Below, piece by piece: positions 18,142-26,322 of a DNA stretch of 64,000 bases. The notes beneath the pieces were generated by a model. The model saw nothing but the letters and a program-made list of their open reading frames with translations. It had not been told where the DNA came from and made no database searches. Where the stretch lies: positions 1 to 64,000 of the forward strand of contig NZ_JAJCXB010000043.1 of NCBI RefSeq assembly GCF_020564935.1, in the 5' to 3' direction. The DNA comes from Streptomyces pinistramenti. Lineage in GTDB: Bacteria > Actinomycetota > Actinomycetes > Streptomycetales > Streptomycetaceae. A program made the position numbers and the translations under genes. Every line of letters begins with the position of its first letter. The stretch's first letter is position 1.

Positions 18142-19089
18142 ATGTCAGAGGTCCTCACGGCGCCCCTCGTCGTGGAATTCCCCTTCACCCGCTCGCTCGG
18201 CCCCGTTCAGAGCGCCTTCCTCACCGGACTGCGCGAAGGCACCGTCCTCGGCGTCCGGGCGGGCGACGGCCGCATCGTCGTGCCACCCACCGAATACGAC
18301 CCGGTCACCGCCGAAGAGACCCGCGAGCTGGTCGAGGTCGCCCCGGCCGGCACCGTCACCACCTGGGCCTGGAATCCGGCCCCGCGCCGCGGGCAGCCGC
18401 TCGCCACACCCTTCGCCTGGGTCCTGGTCCGGCTCGACGGCGCCGACACCGCCCTGCTGCACGCGCTGGACGCGCCCGGCCCGGACGCCGTACGCACCGG
18501 CATGCGGGTCCGCATCCGCTGGGCCGCCGAACGGACCGGCGCCATCACCGACATCGCCTGCTTCGAACCGCACGACCAGCCTCCGGACGAGGGACAACCG
18601 GCGGCCCACGACGGCCACTTCGCCGCCCCCGTCACCGGCATCACCACCCCCGCCCGCCTCGACTACACCTACGCGCCGGGCCGCGCCCAGTCCCGCTACC
18701 TCCAGGCGCTCGGCGGGCGCAAGACCATCGGCGAACGCTGCCCCTCCTGCCGCAAGGTCTACGTACCGCCCCGTGGCGCCTGCCCCACCTGCGGTGTCGC
18801 CACCGACACCCAGGTCGAGGTCGGCCCGCGCGGCACCGTCACCACCTTCTGCATCGTCAACATCAAGGCCCGCAACGTCGACATCGAAGTCCCCTACGTC
18901 TACGCCCACATCGCCCTGGACGGCGCCGACCTGGCCCTGCACGCACGCATCGGAGGCATCCCCTACGACCAGGTCCGGATGGGCCTGCGCGTCGAACCGG
19001 TCTGGACCGAGGACGGGCGCTACCCCGACCACTACCGGCCCACCGGCGAACCCGATGCCGACTACGACAGCTACAAGGAGCTGATCTGA
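18142..19089 (+). CDS. Tandem OB-fold DUF35 protein with one zinc ribbon
   Basis: 315 aa from the ATG at 18142 with AAGGAG 5 nt upstream. Residues ~5-145 and ~190-305 are two copies of the DUF35/ChsH2-like OB-fold module. Only the second keeps the zinc ribbon (C200, C203, C214, C217); at the matching place the first has GVRAGDGRIVVPP. In known systems DUF35 domains bind thiolase-fold partners and form acyl-CoA aldolases (Ltp2-ChsH2). Its stop codon overlaps the next start (TGATG), so it is translationally coupled to a thiolase-fold protein, its likely partner. Confidence 0.88.
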   Translation: MSEVLTAPLVVEFPFTRSLGPVQSAFLTGLREGTVLGVRAGDGRIVVPPTEYDPVTAEETRELVEVAPAGTVTTWAWNPAPRRGQPLATPFAWVLVRLDGADTALLHALDAPGPDAVRTGMRVRIRWAAERTGAITDIACFEPHDQPPDEGQPAAHDGHFAAPVTGITTPARLDYTYAPGRAQSRYLQALGGRKTIGERCPSCRKVYVPPRGACPTCGVATDTQVEVGPRGTVTTFCIVNIKARNVDIEVPYVYAHIALDGADLALHARIGGIPYDQVRMGLRVEPVWTEDGRYPDHYRPTGEPDADYDSYKELI

Positions 19090-20153
19090 TGCCCGACCCG
19101 ATGCGCGAGGTCGCCGTCGTCGCCTTCGGGCAGAGCGACCACGTCCGCGACAGTGCGGAGACCTCCGAGGTCGAGATGCTGATGCCGGTCCTGCACGACG
19201 TCCTCGGCCAGGCTGGGCTCAAGGCCCGCGACATCGGCTTCACCTGCTCGGGCTCGTCCGACTACCTCGCCGGCCGCGCCTTCTCCTTCACCATGGCCCT
19301 GGACGGCGTCGGCGCCTGGCCCCCGATCGCCGAATCGCACGTCGAGACGGACGGCGCCTGGGCGCTGTACGAGGCATGGGTCAAGATCCTCACCGGTGAG
19401 GCCGACACCGCCCTGGTCTACGCGTACGGCAAGTCCTCGCCCGGCGACGTCCGCGAGGTCCTCACCCGCCAGCTCGACCCGTACTACGTCGCCCCGCTCT
19501 GGCCCGACTCCGTCGCGCTCGCCGCCCTCCAGGCGCAGGCCCTGATCGACGCCGGGCACACCGACGAGCGCGAACTGGCCAGGATCGCCGCCCGCAGCCG
19601 CACCGCCGCGGCGGACAACCCGCACGCCCAGCTGACCGGCAGCGTCCCCGCAGGCGACTACCTCGTTGCCCCGCTGCGGGCCGGCGACTGCCCGCCCGTC
19701 AGCGACGGCGCCGCCGCCGTCGTCCTCGCCGCAGGCGACACCGCCCGCCGGCTGACCGATCGCCCCGCCTGGATCCGTGGCATCGACCACCGCATCGAAG
19801 CCCACAGCCTCGGCGTACGCGACCTGGCCGCATCCCCGTCCACCCGGCTCGCCGCCGAACGCGCCGGATACTTCGAACACCCCGTGGACACCGCCGAGTT
19901 GCACGCCCCCTTCACCTCCCAGGAGGTCGTCCTGCGCCGCGCCCTGGACCTCGACGGCGCCGACACGCAGGTGGTCGTGAACCCCTCGGGCGGCGCCCTG
20001 GCCGCCAACCCCGTCATGGCCGCCGGACTGATCCGCATCGGCGAGGCCGCCGACCGCATCCGGCGCGGCGCGTCCGACCGGGCGCTCGCACACGCCACGT
20101 CGGGCCCCTGCCTGCAACAGAACCTGGTCGCCGTCCTGGAGGGGGAGTCATGA
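19089..20153 (+). CDS. Thiolase-fold (SCP2/Ltp2-like) protein without the Cys nucleophile
   Basis: 354 aa, thiolase superfamily in the lipid-transfer-protein group. VNPSGGALAANP (~297) is the conserved C-terminal thiolase motif. Where thiolases carry the acylated Cys (ACASG), this protein reads HVETDGAWALYEAW, with no Cys. Ltp2-type proteins that also lack classical thiolase chemistry are retro-aldolases acting with a DUF35 partner, which is the coupled upstream gene. An acyl-CoA aldolase or non-catalytic subunit role is inferred. It overlaps the next gene by ATGA. Confidence 0.86.
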   Translation: MPDPMREVAVVAFGQSDHVRDSAETSEVEMLMPVLHDVLGQAGLKARDIGFTCSGSSDYLAGRAFSFTMALDGVGAWPPIAESHVETDGAWALYEAWVKILTGEADTALVYAYGKSSPGDVREVLTRQLDPYYVAPLWPDSVALAALQAQALIDAGHTDERELARIAARSRTAAADNPHAQLTGSVPAGDYLVAPLRAGDCPPVSDGAAAVVLAAGDTARRLTDRPAWIRGIDHRIEAHSLGVRDLAASPSTRLAAERAGYFEHPVDTAELHAPFTSQEVVLRRALDLDGADTQVVVNPSGGALAANPVMAAGLIRIGEAADRIRRGASDRALAHATSGPCLQQNLVAVLEGES

Positions 20154-21313
20154 CCAAGGAACCCGTGGCCGTCGTAGGTATCGGCCAGACCGCGCACGTC
20201 GCCGCCCGCCGCGACGTCTCCCTCGCAGGGCTCGTCCGCGAAGCCGCCCAACGTGCCCTGGACGACGCCGGGTTGGCCTGGGCCGACATCGACGCCGTGG
20301 TGCTCGGCAAGGCCCCCGACTTCTTCGAGGGCGTGATGATGCCCGAGCTGTACCTCGCCGACGCCCTGGGCGCCGTCGGGAAGCCCATGCTGCGGGTGCA
20401 CACCGCGGGATCGGTCGGCGGCTCCACCGCGCTGGTCGCCGCCAACCTCGTCGCCGCCCGCGTCCACCGCACCGTCCTGACCCTCGCCTTCGAAAAACAG
20501 TCCGAGTCCAACGCCATGTGGGGCCTGTCCCTGCCCATCCCCTTCCAGCAGCCGCTGCTGGCCGGCGCCGGCGGCTTCTTCGCCCCGCACATACGCGCCT
20601 ACATGCGCCGCTCCGGCGCGCCCGGCACCATCGGCTCCCTGGTCGCCTACAAAGACCGCCGCAATGCCCTCAAGAACCCGTACGCACACCTCCACGAGCA
20701 GGACCTCACCCTGGAGAAGGTGCAGTCCTCGCCCATGCTCTGGGATCCCATCCGCTACTCCGAGACCTGCCCCTCGTCCGACGGCGCCTGCGCGATGATC
20801 CTCGCCGACCGCGCCGGGGCCGCCCGGTCACCGCACCCGCCCGCCTGGGTCCACGGCGGGGCGATGCGCAGCGAGCCCACCCTCTTCGCCGGCAAGGACT
20901 TCGTCTCCCCCCAGGCCGGCAAGGACTGCGCGGCCGACGTCTACCGGCAGGCCGGCATCACCGACCCGCGGCGGGAGATCGACGCGGTGGAGATGTACGT
21001 GCCCTTCAGCTGGTACGAGCCGATGTGGCTGGAGAACCTCGGCTTCGCCGCCGAGGGCGAGGGCTGGAAGCTCACCGAATCCGGCGCCACCGAACTCGAC
21101 GGCGACCTCCCCGTCAACCCCTCCGGCGGCGTCCTGTCCACCAACCCGATCGGCGCCTCCGGAATGCTCCGTTTCGCCGAAGCCGCCCTTCAGGTCCGCG
21201 GCCGGGCCGGAGCGCACCAAGTGGACGGTGCCCGGCGGGCGTTGGGCCACGCCTACGGCGGCGGCGCCCAGTTCTTCTCGATGTGGCTGGTGGGGGCGGA
21301 ACCGCCGGTGTGA
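20150..21313 (+). CDS. Thiolase-fold (SCP2/Ltp2-like) protein, second subunit
   Basis: 387 aa thiolase-superfamily protein. It starts MTKEPVAVVGIGQTAH, has VNPSGGVLSTNPIGASG (~320), and ends in an HAYGGGAQFFSMW segment. The usual nucleophile region reads VHTAGSVGGSTALVAA, so it too lacks the N-terminal Cys. It overlaps the previous gene by ATGA; with the DUF35 protein the three probably form one complex, as in heteromeric DUF35-thiolase aldolases. It ends the catabolic run; the next gene has its own promoter. Confidence 0.86.
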   Translation: MTKEPVAVVGIGQTAHVAARRDVSLAGLVREAAQRALDDAGLAWADIDAVVLGKAPDFFEGVMMPELYLADALGAVGKPMLRVHTAGSVGGSTALVAANLVAARVHRTVLTLAFEKQSESNAMWGLSLPIPFQQPLLAGAGGFFAPHIRAYMRRSGAPGTIGSLVAYKDRRNALKNPYAHLHEQDLTLEKVQSSPMLWDPIRYSETCPSSDGACAMILADRAGAARSPHPPAWVHGGAMRSEPTLFAGKDFVSPQAGKDCAADVYRQAGITDPRREIDAVEMYVPFSWYEPMWLENLGFAAEGEGWKLTESGATELDGDLPVNPSGGVLSTNPIGASGMLRFAEAALQVRGRAGAHQVDGARRALGHAYGGGAQFFSMWLVGAEPPV

Positions 21314-21410
21314 CGGGGGCGGAGGGTATCGGGGGCCGCCGGTCGCCGTCGCGGTCGCGACCGTCACCGCCCGTTTCCTGGCGACCGGGCGACCGCGGAA
21401 CCCGGCACCG

Positions 21411-21423
21411 TAGAGTGCCGGCC
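21411..21423 (+). promoter_or_regulatory. Leaderless -10 box before ACT protein
   Basis: TAGAGT (21411-21416) is followed by 7 nt and the ATG at 21424, the arrangement of a leaderless actinomycete transcript. There is no Shine-Dalgarno sequence. The region also contains a 12-bp palindrome, CGGTCGCGACCG, at 21352-21363. Confidence 0.45.
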
Positions 21424-21819
21424 ATGGCAGGCGAACGTGATCTCCGCACACTGCTGCGCGGCATGCGCCCCGAGCTGCACCCGGGCCGCTACGTCTTCAC
21501 GACCGTGCCGGGCGCCGCCCCGCCGGACCTGGCCCCGGTCGTCACCGTCACCGAGGACGAGGGCACCACCCTCGTGCTGCGCCAGGAGGACGCCGACCGC
21601 GCGGGCCTCGGCTACGACTACATCGCCGCCCGGATCACGCTGCGGGTGCACTCCGCCCTGGAGGCCGTCGGCCTGACCGCCGCCGTCGCCGGGGCGCTCG
21701 CCGATGCCGGGATCAGCTGCAACGTCGTCGCCGGCTTCCACCACGACCACCTCTTCGTCCCGCACCCGCAGGCCGACCGTACGCTGCGGATCCTGGACAC
21801 CCTCGCGGCCCGCTCCTGA
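21424..21819 (+). CDS. ACT-domain protein
   Basis: 131 aa. An N-terminal strand-rich part (residues ~10-60) is followed by ITLRVHSALEAVGLTAAVAGALADAG, then a CNVVAGFHHDHLFVP segment, which is the ACT-fold pattern of small stand-alone ACT proteins (DUF2241/CASTOR-like). ACT domains bind amino acids or other small ligands. No enzyme domain is attached and no neighbour indicates the ligand. It is likely transcribed from a leaderless promoter. Confidence 0.82.
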   Translation: MAGERDLRTLLRGMRPELHPGRYVFTTVPGAAPPDLAPVVTVTEDEGTTLVLRQEDADRAGLGYDYIAARITLRVHSALEAVGLTAAVAGALADAGISCNVVAGFHHDHLFVPHPQADRTLRILDTLAARS

Positions 21820-21959
21820 CCCCGCAGCGCCTCCGCCGGCAAGGCGTCCGACCTCGGGCGATCCCCGTCCCGCAGGCTCCCCGCGGCCCGGCCGCACCGC
21901 TCGTCACCCGTGCCGCCATCCGCCGCGGCAGCCGCGCCGCGGCCACGTACGATGGCGGC

Positions 21960-22460
21960 ATGTCCTTCCTCCGCCGCCGCAGCGCAGCCACGCCCGCAGG
22001 GCCTGACTTCGACGTCCTCGCCATGGATCCCGGCGACTGGCCCGGCAACCTCGGAGCCGGGCTGCTGCCCGCGCCCGACGGGACGTGCCAGGGCGTCTTC
22101 CTCCGCTACGACCTGTTCGGCGGCCGCGGCCCCGCGATGATCATCGGGAACCTTCCCGAGGGCTCACCGGCCCGTGAGCTGGACGACGGCGAGGTCCCCT
22201 TCGAGGTGGCCCAGCTGCTGGCAGCGCTCGACAACGACGAGCCGGTGGTCGTCGTCGAGAGCGAGGACACCCCGGTGATGCACGACGACAACCTGCTGAT
22301 CGTCAAGCGCATCAAGTGTTCCGAGAGCCGCATCTCCTGCGCCCAGTTCGACCGCAGCGACGGCGTGCTCGTCACCATCGCCAGCTGGGACCGGCCGATC
22401 ACCGACGACCTCTACGCCCTCCTCAAGCCGCTGCCCGCCGAGCTGTTCCAGCAGGGCTGA
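21960..22460 (+). CDS. Conserved hypothetical protein
   Basis: 166 aa, acidic in the middle, with no signal peptide or membrane segment. I do not recognise a domain. It starts MSFLRRRSAATPAG and has hydrophobic strand-like segments such as PVVVVESEDTPVMHDDN and LLIVKRIKC, and two Cys near residues 120-127. A -10-like TACGAT (21948-21953) sits 6 nt before the ATG, suggesting leaderless expression. It ends at a very strong bidirectional terminator. Coding is supported by codon usage, the isolated promoter and the terminator. Confidence 0.78.
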   Translation: MSFLRRRSAATPAGPDFDVLAMDPGDWPGNLGAGLLPAPDGTCQGVFLRYDLFGGRGPAMIIGNLPEGSPARELDDGEVPFEVAQLLAALDNDEPVVVVESEDTPVMHDDNLLIVKRIKCSESRISCAQFDRSDGVLVTIASWDRPITDDLYALLKPLPAELFQQG

Positions 22461-22464
22461 GAGC

Positions 22465-22532
22465 CCGCCCCCGTGCACCGGAACGGGCCGGGAAGCCGCA
22501 GCTTCCCGGCCCGTTCCGGTGCACGGGGGCGG
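22465..22532. terminator. Perfect 32-bp hairpin, bidirectional terminator
   Basis: A perfect 32-bp inverted repeat (22465-22496 and 22501-22532) with the 4-nt loop CGCA fills the gap between two convergent genes. There is no U-tract, as is usual for high-G+C actinomycete terminators. It begins 5 nt after one stop codon and ends 7 nt before the other. Confidence 0.85.
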
Positions 22533-22538
22533 TACGCG

Positions 22539-24563
22539 CTACCCGCCCGACCGCCGGATGTCGACATCGGCGGCGCGCACATAGCCGACCCGGTGCCCGA
22601 CCTGGATCTCGTAGTAGACGTCCTCGCCGCGGACCACGACGTGTTTGCCGACGTCGAAGGTCGGCGCATAGAGGTAATCACCGTGGACCCTGAGCCCGAC
22701 CGCGTACCGCTGGCCTGCGAGGAGCTTGTACGGCAGCGGTGAGACGCTCTGCACGGGGACGCCGGCCGGGTAGGCCGCCTTCTCCGGGTAGGCCCGGCCG
22801 TACACCGGGATCTCCTCGCGGCCCGGCTTCGGCGTCGCCACCGTGCCCCGGGAGCGGGCCGCCGTCGGGTCGGCCGCCGGGTCGTGGAACCACGCCCGCT
22901 GCCCGAGGTACCAGATCGCCGTCCAGTCGCCCTGCCGCCCGGCGACCGCGAACTGCTGCCCGGTGCTTGCCCGTGCGCCCGTGTCGTTCACCCCGGTCGT
23001 CGAGTCGCCGCCGTCCGGACGCAGCCCGGCATCCTTGACGAGCGGGGCCTTCTCGTCGGGCGCGGTGTGCAGCCGCACCGCCTCCGAGCCGTGCGGGGCA
23101 CAGGGCTCACCAGCCTTCTCGCAGCCGGTGTAGAGGGGCTCGTTCGTGTGGTAGTCCGGGTTGATGGTGACCAGGCCGCCGGCGGAGGCGGGCCGGCCGG
23201 CGGGCCGCGGGAACGGCTTGCCGAGCAGCGTGAAGTAGTGCGCCCAGTCCCAGTAAGGACCCGGGTCGGTGTGCATGTCGGGGATCGTGGCCGTCGTCGT
23301 GCCGGGCACGTTGTCGTGGCCCAGGATGTGCTGCCGGTCGAGCGGGATGCCGTACTTGCGGCTCAGGTACGTCACCAGCCGGGCCGACGTGCGGTACATC
23401 GCCTCCGTGTACCAGGCGTCGGGCGCGGCCAGGAAGCCCTCGTGCTCGATGCCGACGGAGTGCGCGTTGACGTACCAGTTGCCCGCGTGCCAGGCGACGT
23501 CCTTCGTCGGCACGTGCTGCGCAATCAGCCCGTCGGACGACCGGATCGTGTAGTTCCAGGAGACGTTCTTGGGGTCCTTGACGCTCTCCAGCGTGCTGTC
23601 CCAGTAGCCCTCGGTGTCGTGGATGACGATCGTGTTGATCTTCAGGTCCTCGGGGCGGTCCGCCTTGTCGTGGTTGCCGTAGTCCCCGTCCCCGAACTCC
23701 GCGTACGCCGCGGGAACCGACAGACAGGCGACGCTGGACGGACACTCCGGCTTCGCCACAGGGGCGGCCGTCCGGACCTTCGCCGTGGCGGAGGCGATAC
23801 GTTTCGCCTGCGCGCTGTCGGGCCGCAGCGAAGGCCGTCCCGCCAGGGCCACCCGCTGGCCCGCGTCGGTGGTACGCGCCCGGCCCCGGCGCAGCACCTC
23901 GTACACCTCGTCGGCGAAGCCCCGCCCGCCGTCGCCCCCACCGCCGTAGCGGGCCACCGCCGCGTACCAGTCGGCCGGGTCCGCACTGTCCGCCAGGCCC
24001 AGCGCGCGCTGTTCCGCCGCGAGCAGCGCCGCGCCGCCGAGCACGTTCGCCGCGGGGTCCGTGCGCAGCTTCCCGGCCGGAAGACCGGCCAGCCGGGCCG
24101 CACGCGGCAACGTCCGCAAACGGCCGGGGAGTTCGGCGGGCAGCGCCTGCCGGGGAGCGCCGCTCAGCGCCCGGTGACCGGCGGCGCCCGCCGGCCGGGC
24201 GGCGTCGCCCCGGGGATCGCCGGCGCCCTCGCTGCGCTGCCCCGCCGCCCGGGACACCGCCGCGCGGGCGTCCGTCAGATGCATCGGCCCGTATCCGCCG
24301 GAGACGCTGGGCGCGCCGCCGTGCCCGTCCCAGCGGCTCTCCAGGTACGCGACGCCGAGCAGCACGCTGCGGGGTACGTGGGTGCGGGCGGCGGCCTCGG
24401 TGAAGGCCCGCTCCAGATCGCCGGGCCCGGCCGTGGCGGCGCCCGCCGACGGCGCGGCCGAGACCAGCGGGAGCAGCAGCCCGGCGGCCGCCACACCGAC
24501 GGCGGACCTGCGCAGGAGCGGGCGGGCGGTTCTCTTCTCGTCTTCCGGGGCGGATCCTCGCAA
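22539..24563 (-). CDS. Secreted N-acetylmuramoyl-L-alanine amidase
   Basis: About 674 aa from a TTG at 24563 that is preceded at 5 nt by GAGGAGG; an ATG 31 codons upstream lacks a ribosome site. An arginine-rich n-region and hydrophobic stretch ending ASA-like at ~45 form the signal peptide. A lysozyme-like/helical region (YLESRW, SGGYGPMHL) precedes an Amidase_2 domain (~310-460): INTIVIHDTEG, the SVGIEHEG segment and GHDNVPGTTT hold the zinc ligands. The C-terminus has SH3-like repeats. It cleaves the glycan-peptide bond of peptidoglycan. Confidence 0.87.
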   Translation of the reverse strand: MRGSAPEDEKRTARPLLRRSAVGVAAAGLLLPLVSAAPSAGAATAGPGDLERAFTEAAARTHVPRSVLLGVAYLESRWDGHGGAPSVSGGYGPMHLTDARAAVSRAAGQRSEGAGDPRGDAARPAGAAGHRALSGAPRQALPAELPGRLRTLPRAARLAGLPAGKLRTDPAANVLGGAALLAAEQRALGLADSADPADWYAAVARYGGGGDGGRGFADEVYEVLRRGRARTTDAGQRVALAGRPSLRPDSAQAKRIASATAKVRTAAPVAKPECPSSVACLSVPAAYAEFGDGDYGNHDKADRPEDLKINTIVIHDTEGYWDSTLESVKDPKNVSWNYTIRSSDGLIAQHVPTKDVAWHAGNWYVNAHSVGIEHEGFLAAPDAWYTEAMYRTSARLVTYLSRKYGIPLDRQHILGHDNVPGTTTATIPDMHTDPGPYWDWAHYFTLLGKPFPRPAGRPASAGGLVTINPDYHTNEPLYTGCEKAGEPCAPHGSEAVRLHTAPDEKAPLVKDAGLRPDGGDSTTGVNDTGARASTGQQFAVAGRQGDWTAIWYLGQRAWFHDPAADPTAARSRGTVATPKPGREEIPVYGRAYPEKAAYPAGVPVQSVSPLPYKLLAGQRYAVGLRVHGDYLYAPTFDVGKHVVVRGEDVYYEIQVGHRVGYVRAADVDIRRSGG

Positions 24564-24847
24564 AGCAGCCTCCTCAAGCCGGCCCCAGCCGGGATGGTGT
24601 GACGGATGGTGCGCGAACGGCCGTGCGGGGCGGGACTCGACGGGAGTCCCTGACACCGCCTAGAGCTACCGCCTGTCCGATGGGCCGTCAATCACCGTGC
24701 GCGGCCGGGTTTTCGGCTCCGCGGCGCCCTCCGCGGCGCACCGAACGAGGGGCCTGTGCCGCGCCGGGCACCGCGTACGCACCGGTCCGCGCGCCGAAGA
24801 GCCCCCGTACGGGCTATCGGCCGGCCCGGGGGCGGGCGCAGACATGG

Positions 24848-24885
24848 GTGAGCGGCGCTTCCCCCGTATCGGGTGCGCCGCTCAC
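24848..24885 (-). terminator. Hairpin after phosphotransferase gene
   Basis: GTGAGCGGCGC (24848-24858) and GCGCCGCTCAC (24875-24885) form a perfect 11-bp stem with a 16-nt loop, 17 nt past the stop codon of the minus-strand phosphotransferase. The remaining ~285 bp up to the amidase start hold no recognisable gene. Confidence 0.6.
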
Positions 24886-24901
24886 AGTCCCCCGTGATGG
24901 G

Positions 24902-26035
24902 TCAGCGGGTGCCGACCGCCGCCCTCACCGCACGCCGCGCCATCTGGCAGTCGTCGTGCAGCCGTCGGAGCAGCAGCCGCTGCTCCTCGCCCGCCGCCAT
25001 GGCGCCGGGCACCATCGCGCCCGGCGTCTCCGCCGGCGCGGGTTCGCGCATCGACCGCTGGACCGCGGTCTCGTACCGCCGGATCTCGCGGGTCAGCACC
25101 AGCATCAGGTTCACCAGGAACGCGTCCCGGGCCGCAGGTCCCGCCGCCTGGGCGAGCTGGCTGACCTGACGGCGGGCGGCCGGCGCCTCGCCGAGCACCG
25201 ACCACAGTGTCGCCAGGTCGTAGCCGGGCAGGTACCAGCCGGCGTTGTCCCAGTCCAGCAGCACCGGTCCTGCGGGCGAGAGCAGCACGTTGTTCAGCAG
25301 TGCGTCGCCGTGCGAGAACTGGCCCTGGATGTGCGAGAGGCCGTGCATCAGCTTCTGCAGGTCGCCCAGATCACGGTCGGTGAGCAGTCCCAGGTCGTGG
25401 TACCTGGCGATCCGCCGTCCGTAGTCCAGCGGGGCGTCGAACAGCCCGGCCGGCGGACGCCACAGGTTGACCCGGCAGATCGCGCCGAGCGCCGCCCGTA
25501 CGTCCGCGCGGGCCGGCGCCTCGGACGGATGGCGTTGCAGGGCGGCGACCCGGCCCGGCATGCGCTCCACGACCAGCGTGCAGTCGTCGGGGTCCGCAGC
25601 CACCAGCCGTGGCACCCGTACCGGCGGCCGGTGCCGGACGAACGCCCGGTATGCCGCTATTTCCTGCTGGAACCTTTCCGCCCACGCGGGAGAGTGGTCC
25701 ATTAAGCACTTCGCGACCGCCGTCATCCGCCCCACCGTCCCCACGAGAAGGACGGACCTGCCACCCCGACGCAGCACCTGCACCGGATGGAACTCCGGAC
25801 AGATGCGCTGCACCGAAGCGACGGCGGCGCGCAGCTGAGCACCCTGCGGGCCGGACAGGTCGAGCCTCCCGCTGAGCGGTTGGGTGCCCGTCCCCTGTGC
25901 CCGCCGGGTACGGCCGCCGGGGATGCCGGCCACCGTCCCCGTTCCGGGGGCCGGGGCGAGATACGGCCCGCTGCCGCTGGGCTGCGGGCGGTACGGCCGG
26001 GTGGGGGCGGTCACGGCGGACGATGCTGCGTACAT
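24902..26035 (-). CDS. Aminoglycoside-phosphotransferase-fold kinase with a TTA codon
   Basis: 377 aa from the ATG at 26035, preceded by AAGGGA; an upstream ATG adds 27 residues with no ribosome site. It has the APH/choline kinase-like fold: catalytic loop FSHGDALLNNVLL (~270) and metal-binding VLLDWDNAG (~285); the N-lobe Lys is in TAVAKCL. Codon 111 (complement of 25703-25705) is TTA, the only one I found in any gene of the window, so translation should need the bldA tRNA. It is divergent from nsdA. The substrate is unknown, and a resistance function should not be assumed. Confidence 0.85.
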   Translation of the reverse strand: MYAASSAVTAPTRPYRPQPSGSGPYLAPAPGTGTVAGIPGGRTRRAQGTGTQPLSGRLDLSGPQGAQLRAAVASVQRICPEFHPVQVLRRGGRSVLLVGTVGRMTAVAKCLMDHSPAWAERFQQEIAAYRAFVRHRPPVRVPRLVAADPDDCTLVVERMPGRVAALQRHPSEAPARADVRAALGAICRVNLWRPPAGLFDAPLDYGRRIARYHDLGLLTDRDLGDLQKLMHGLSHIQGQFSHGDALLNNVLLSPAGPVLLDWDNAGWYLPGYDLATLWSVLGEAPAARRQVSQLAQAAGPAARDAFLVNLMLVLTREIRRYETAVQRSMREPAPAETPGAMVPGAMAAGEEQRLLLRRLHDDCQMARRAVRAAVGTR

Positions 26036-26099
26036 GGGTGAGACAGATCCCTTCGTGCGCCGACGAGTTGCGTGCGCTCCCGCCCCGGTGGCGGGAGCC

Positions 26100-26150
26100 C
26101 GTTGGACCGGCTCCATGCAGAGAGCCGGTCCAACGAGCCCCTGTACAGGG
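26100..26150. promoter_or_regulatory. Two dyads upstream of nsdA
   Basis: GTTGGACCGGCTC (26101-26113) and GAGCCGGTCCAAC (26122-26134) form a perfect 13-bp inverted repeat (14 bp with the flanking C:G) and an 8-nt loop. Directly after it, CCCTGTACAGGG (26139-26150) is a 12-bp palindrome that can extend into a GAGCCC/GGGCTC stem. The region lies between the divergent phosphotransferase and nsdA starts. It may be an operator pair or an RNA leader; the sequence alone does not decide. Confidence 0.45.
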
Positions 26151-26322
26151 CTCGCACCCTGGGGAATGCGGTCCCGCCACCGGGCCGGGGGCTGCAGGTC
26201 TACAGAACATGCGGGAGCGGGTGGCAGACCATCTGGCGCACCCTGGCGAAACCCTGGCGAATGCTGTCGCGCATGTGGCGGGCCGTTACTGTCAACTCAG
26301 TCGAGGAACCTGGGGGCTTGAC

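Noticed and set aside
24902..26035. Aminoglycoside resistance gene
   Set aside because: Only the general APH kinase fold is present; no specific resistance subfamily is recognisable and the TTA codon and nsdA context suggest development.
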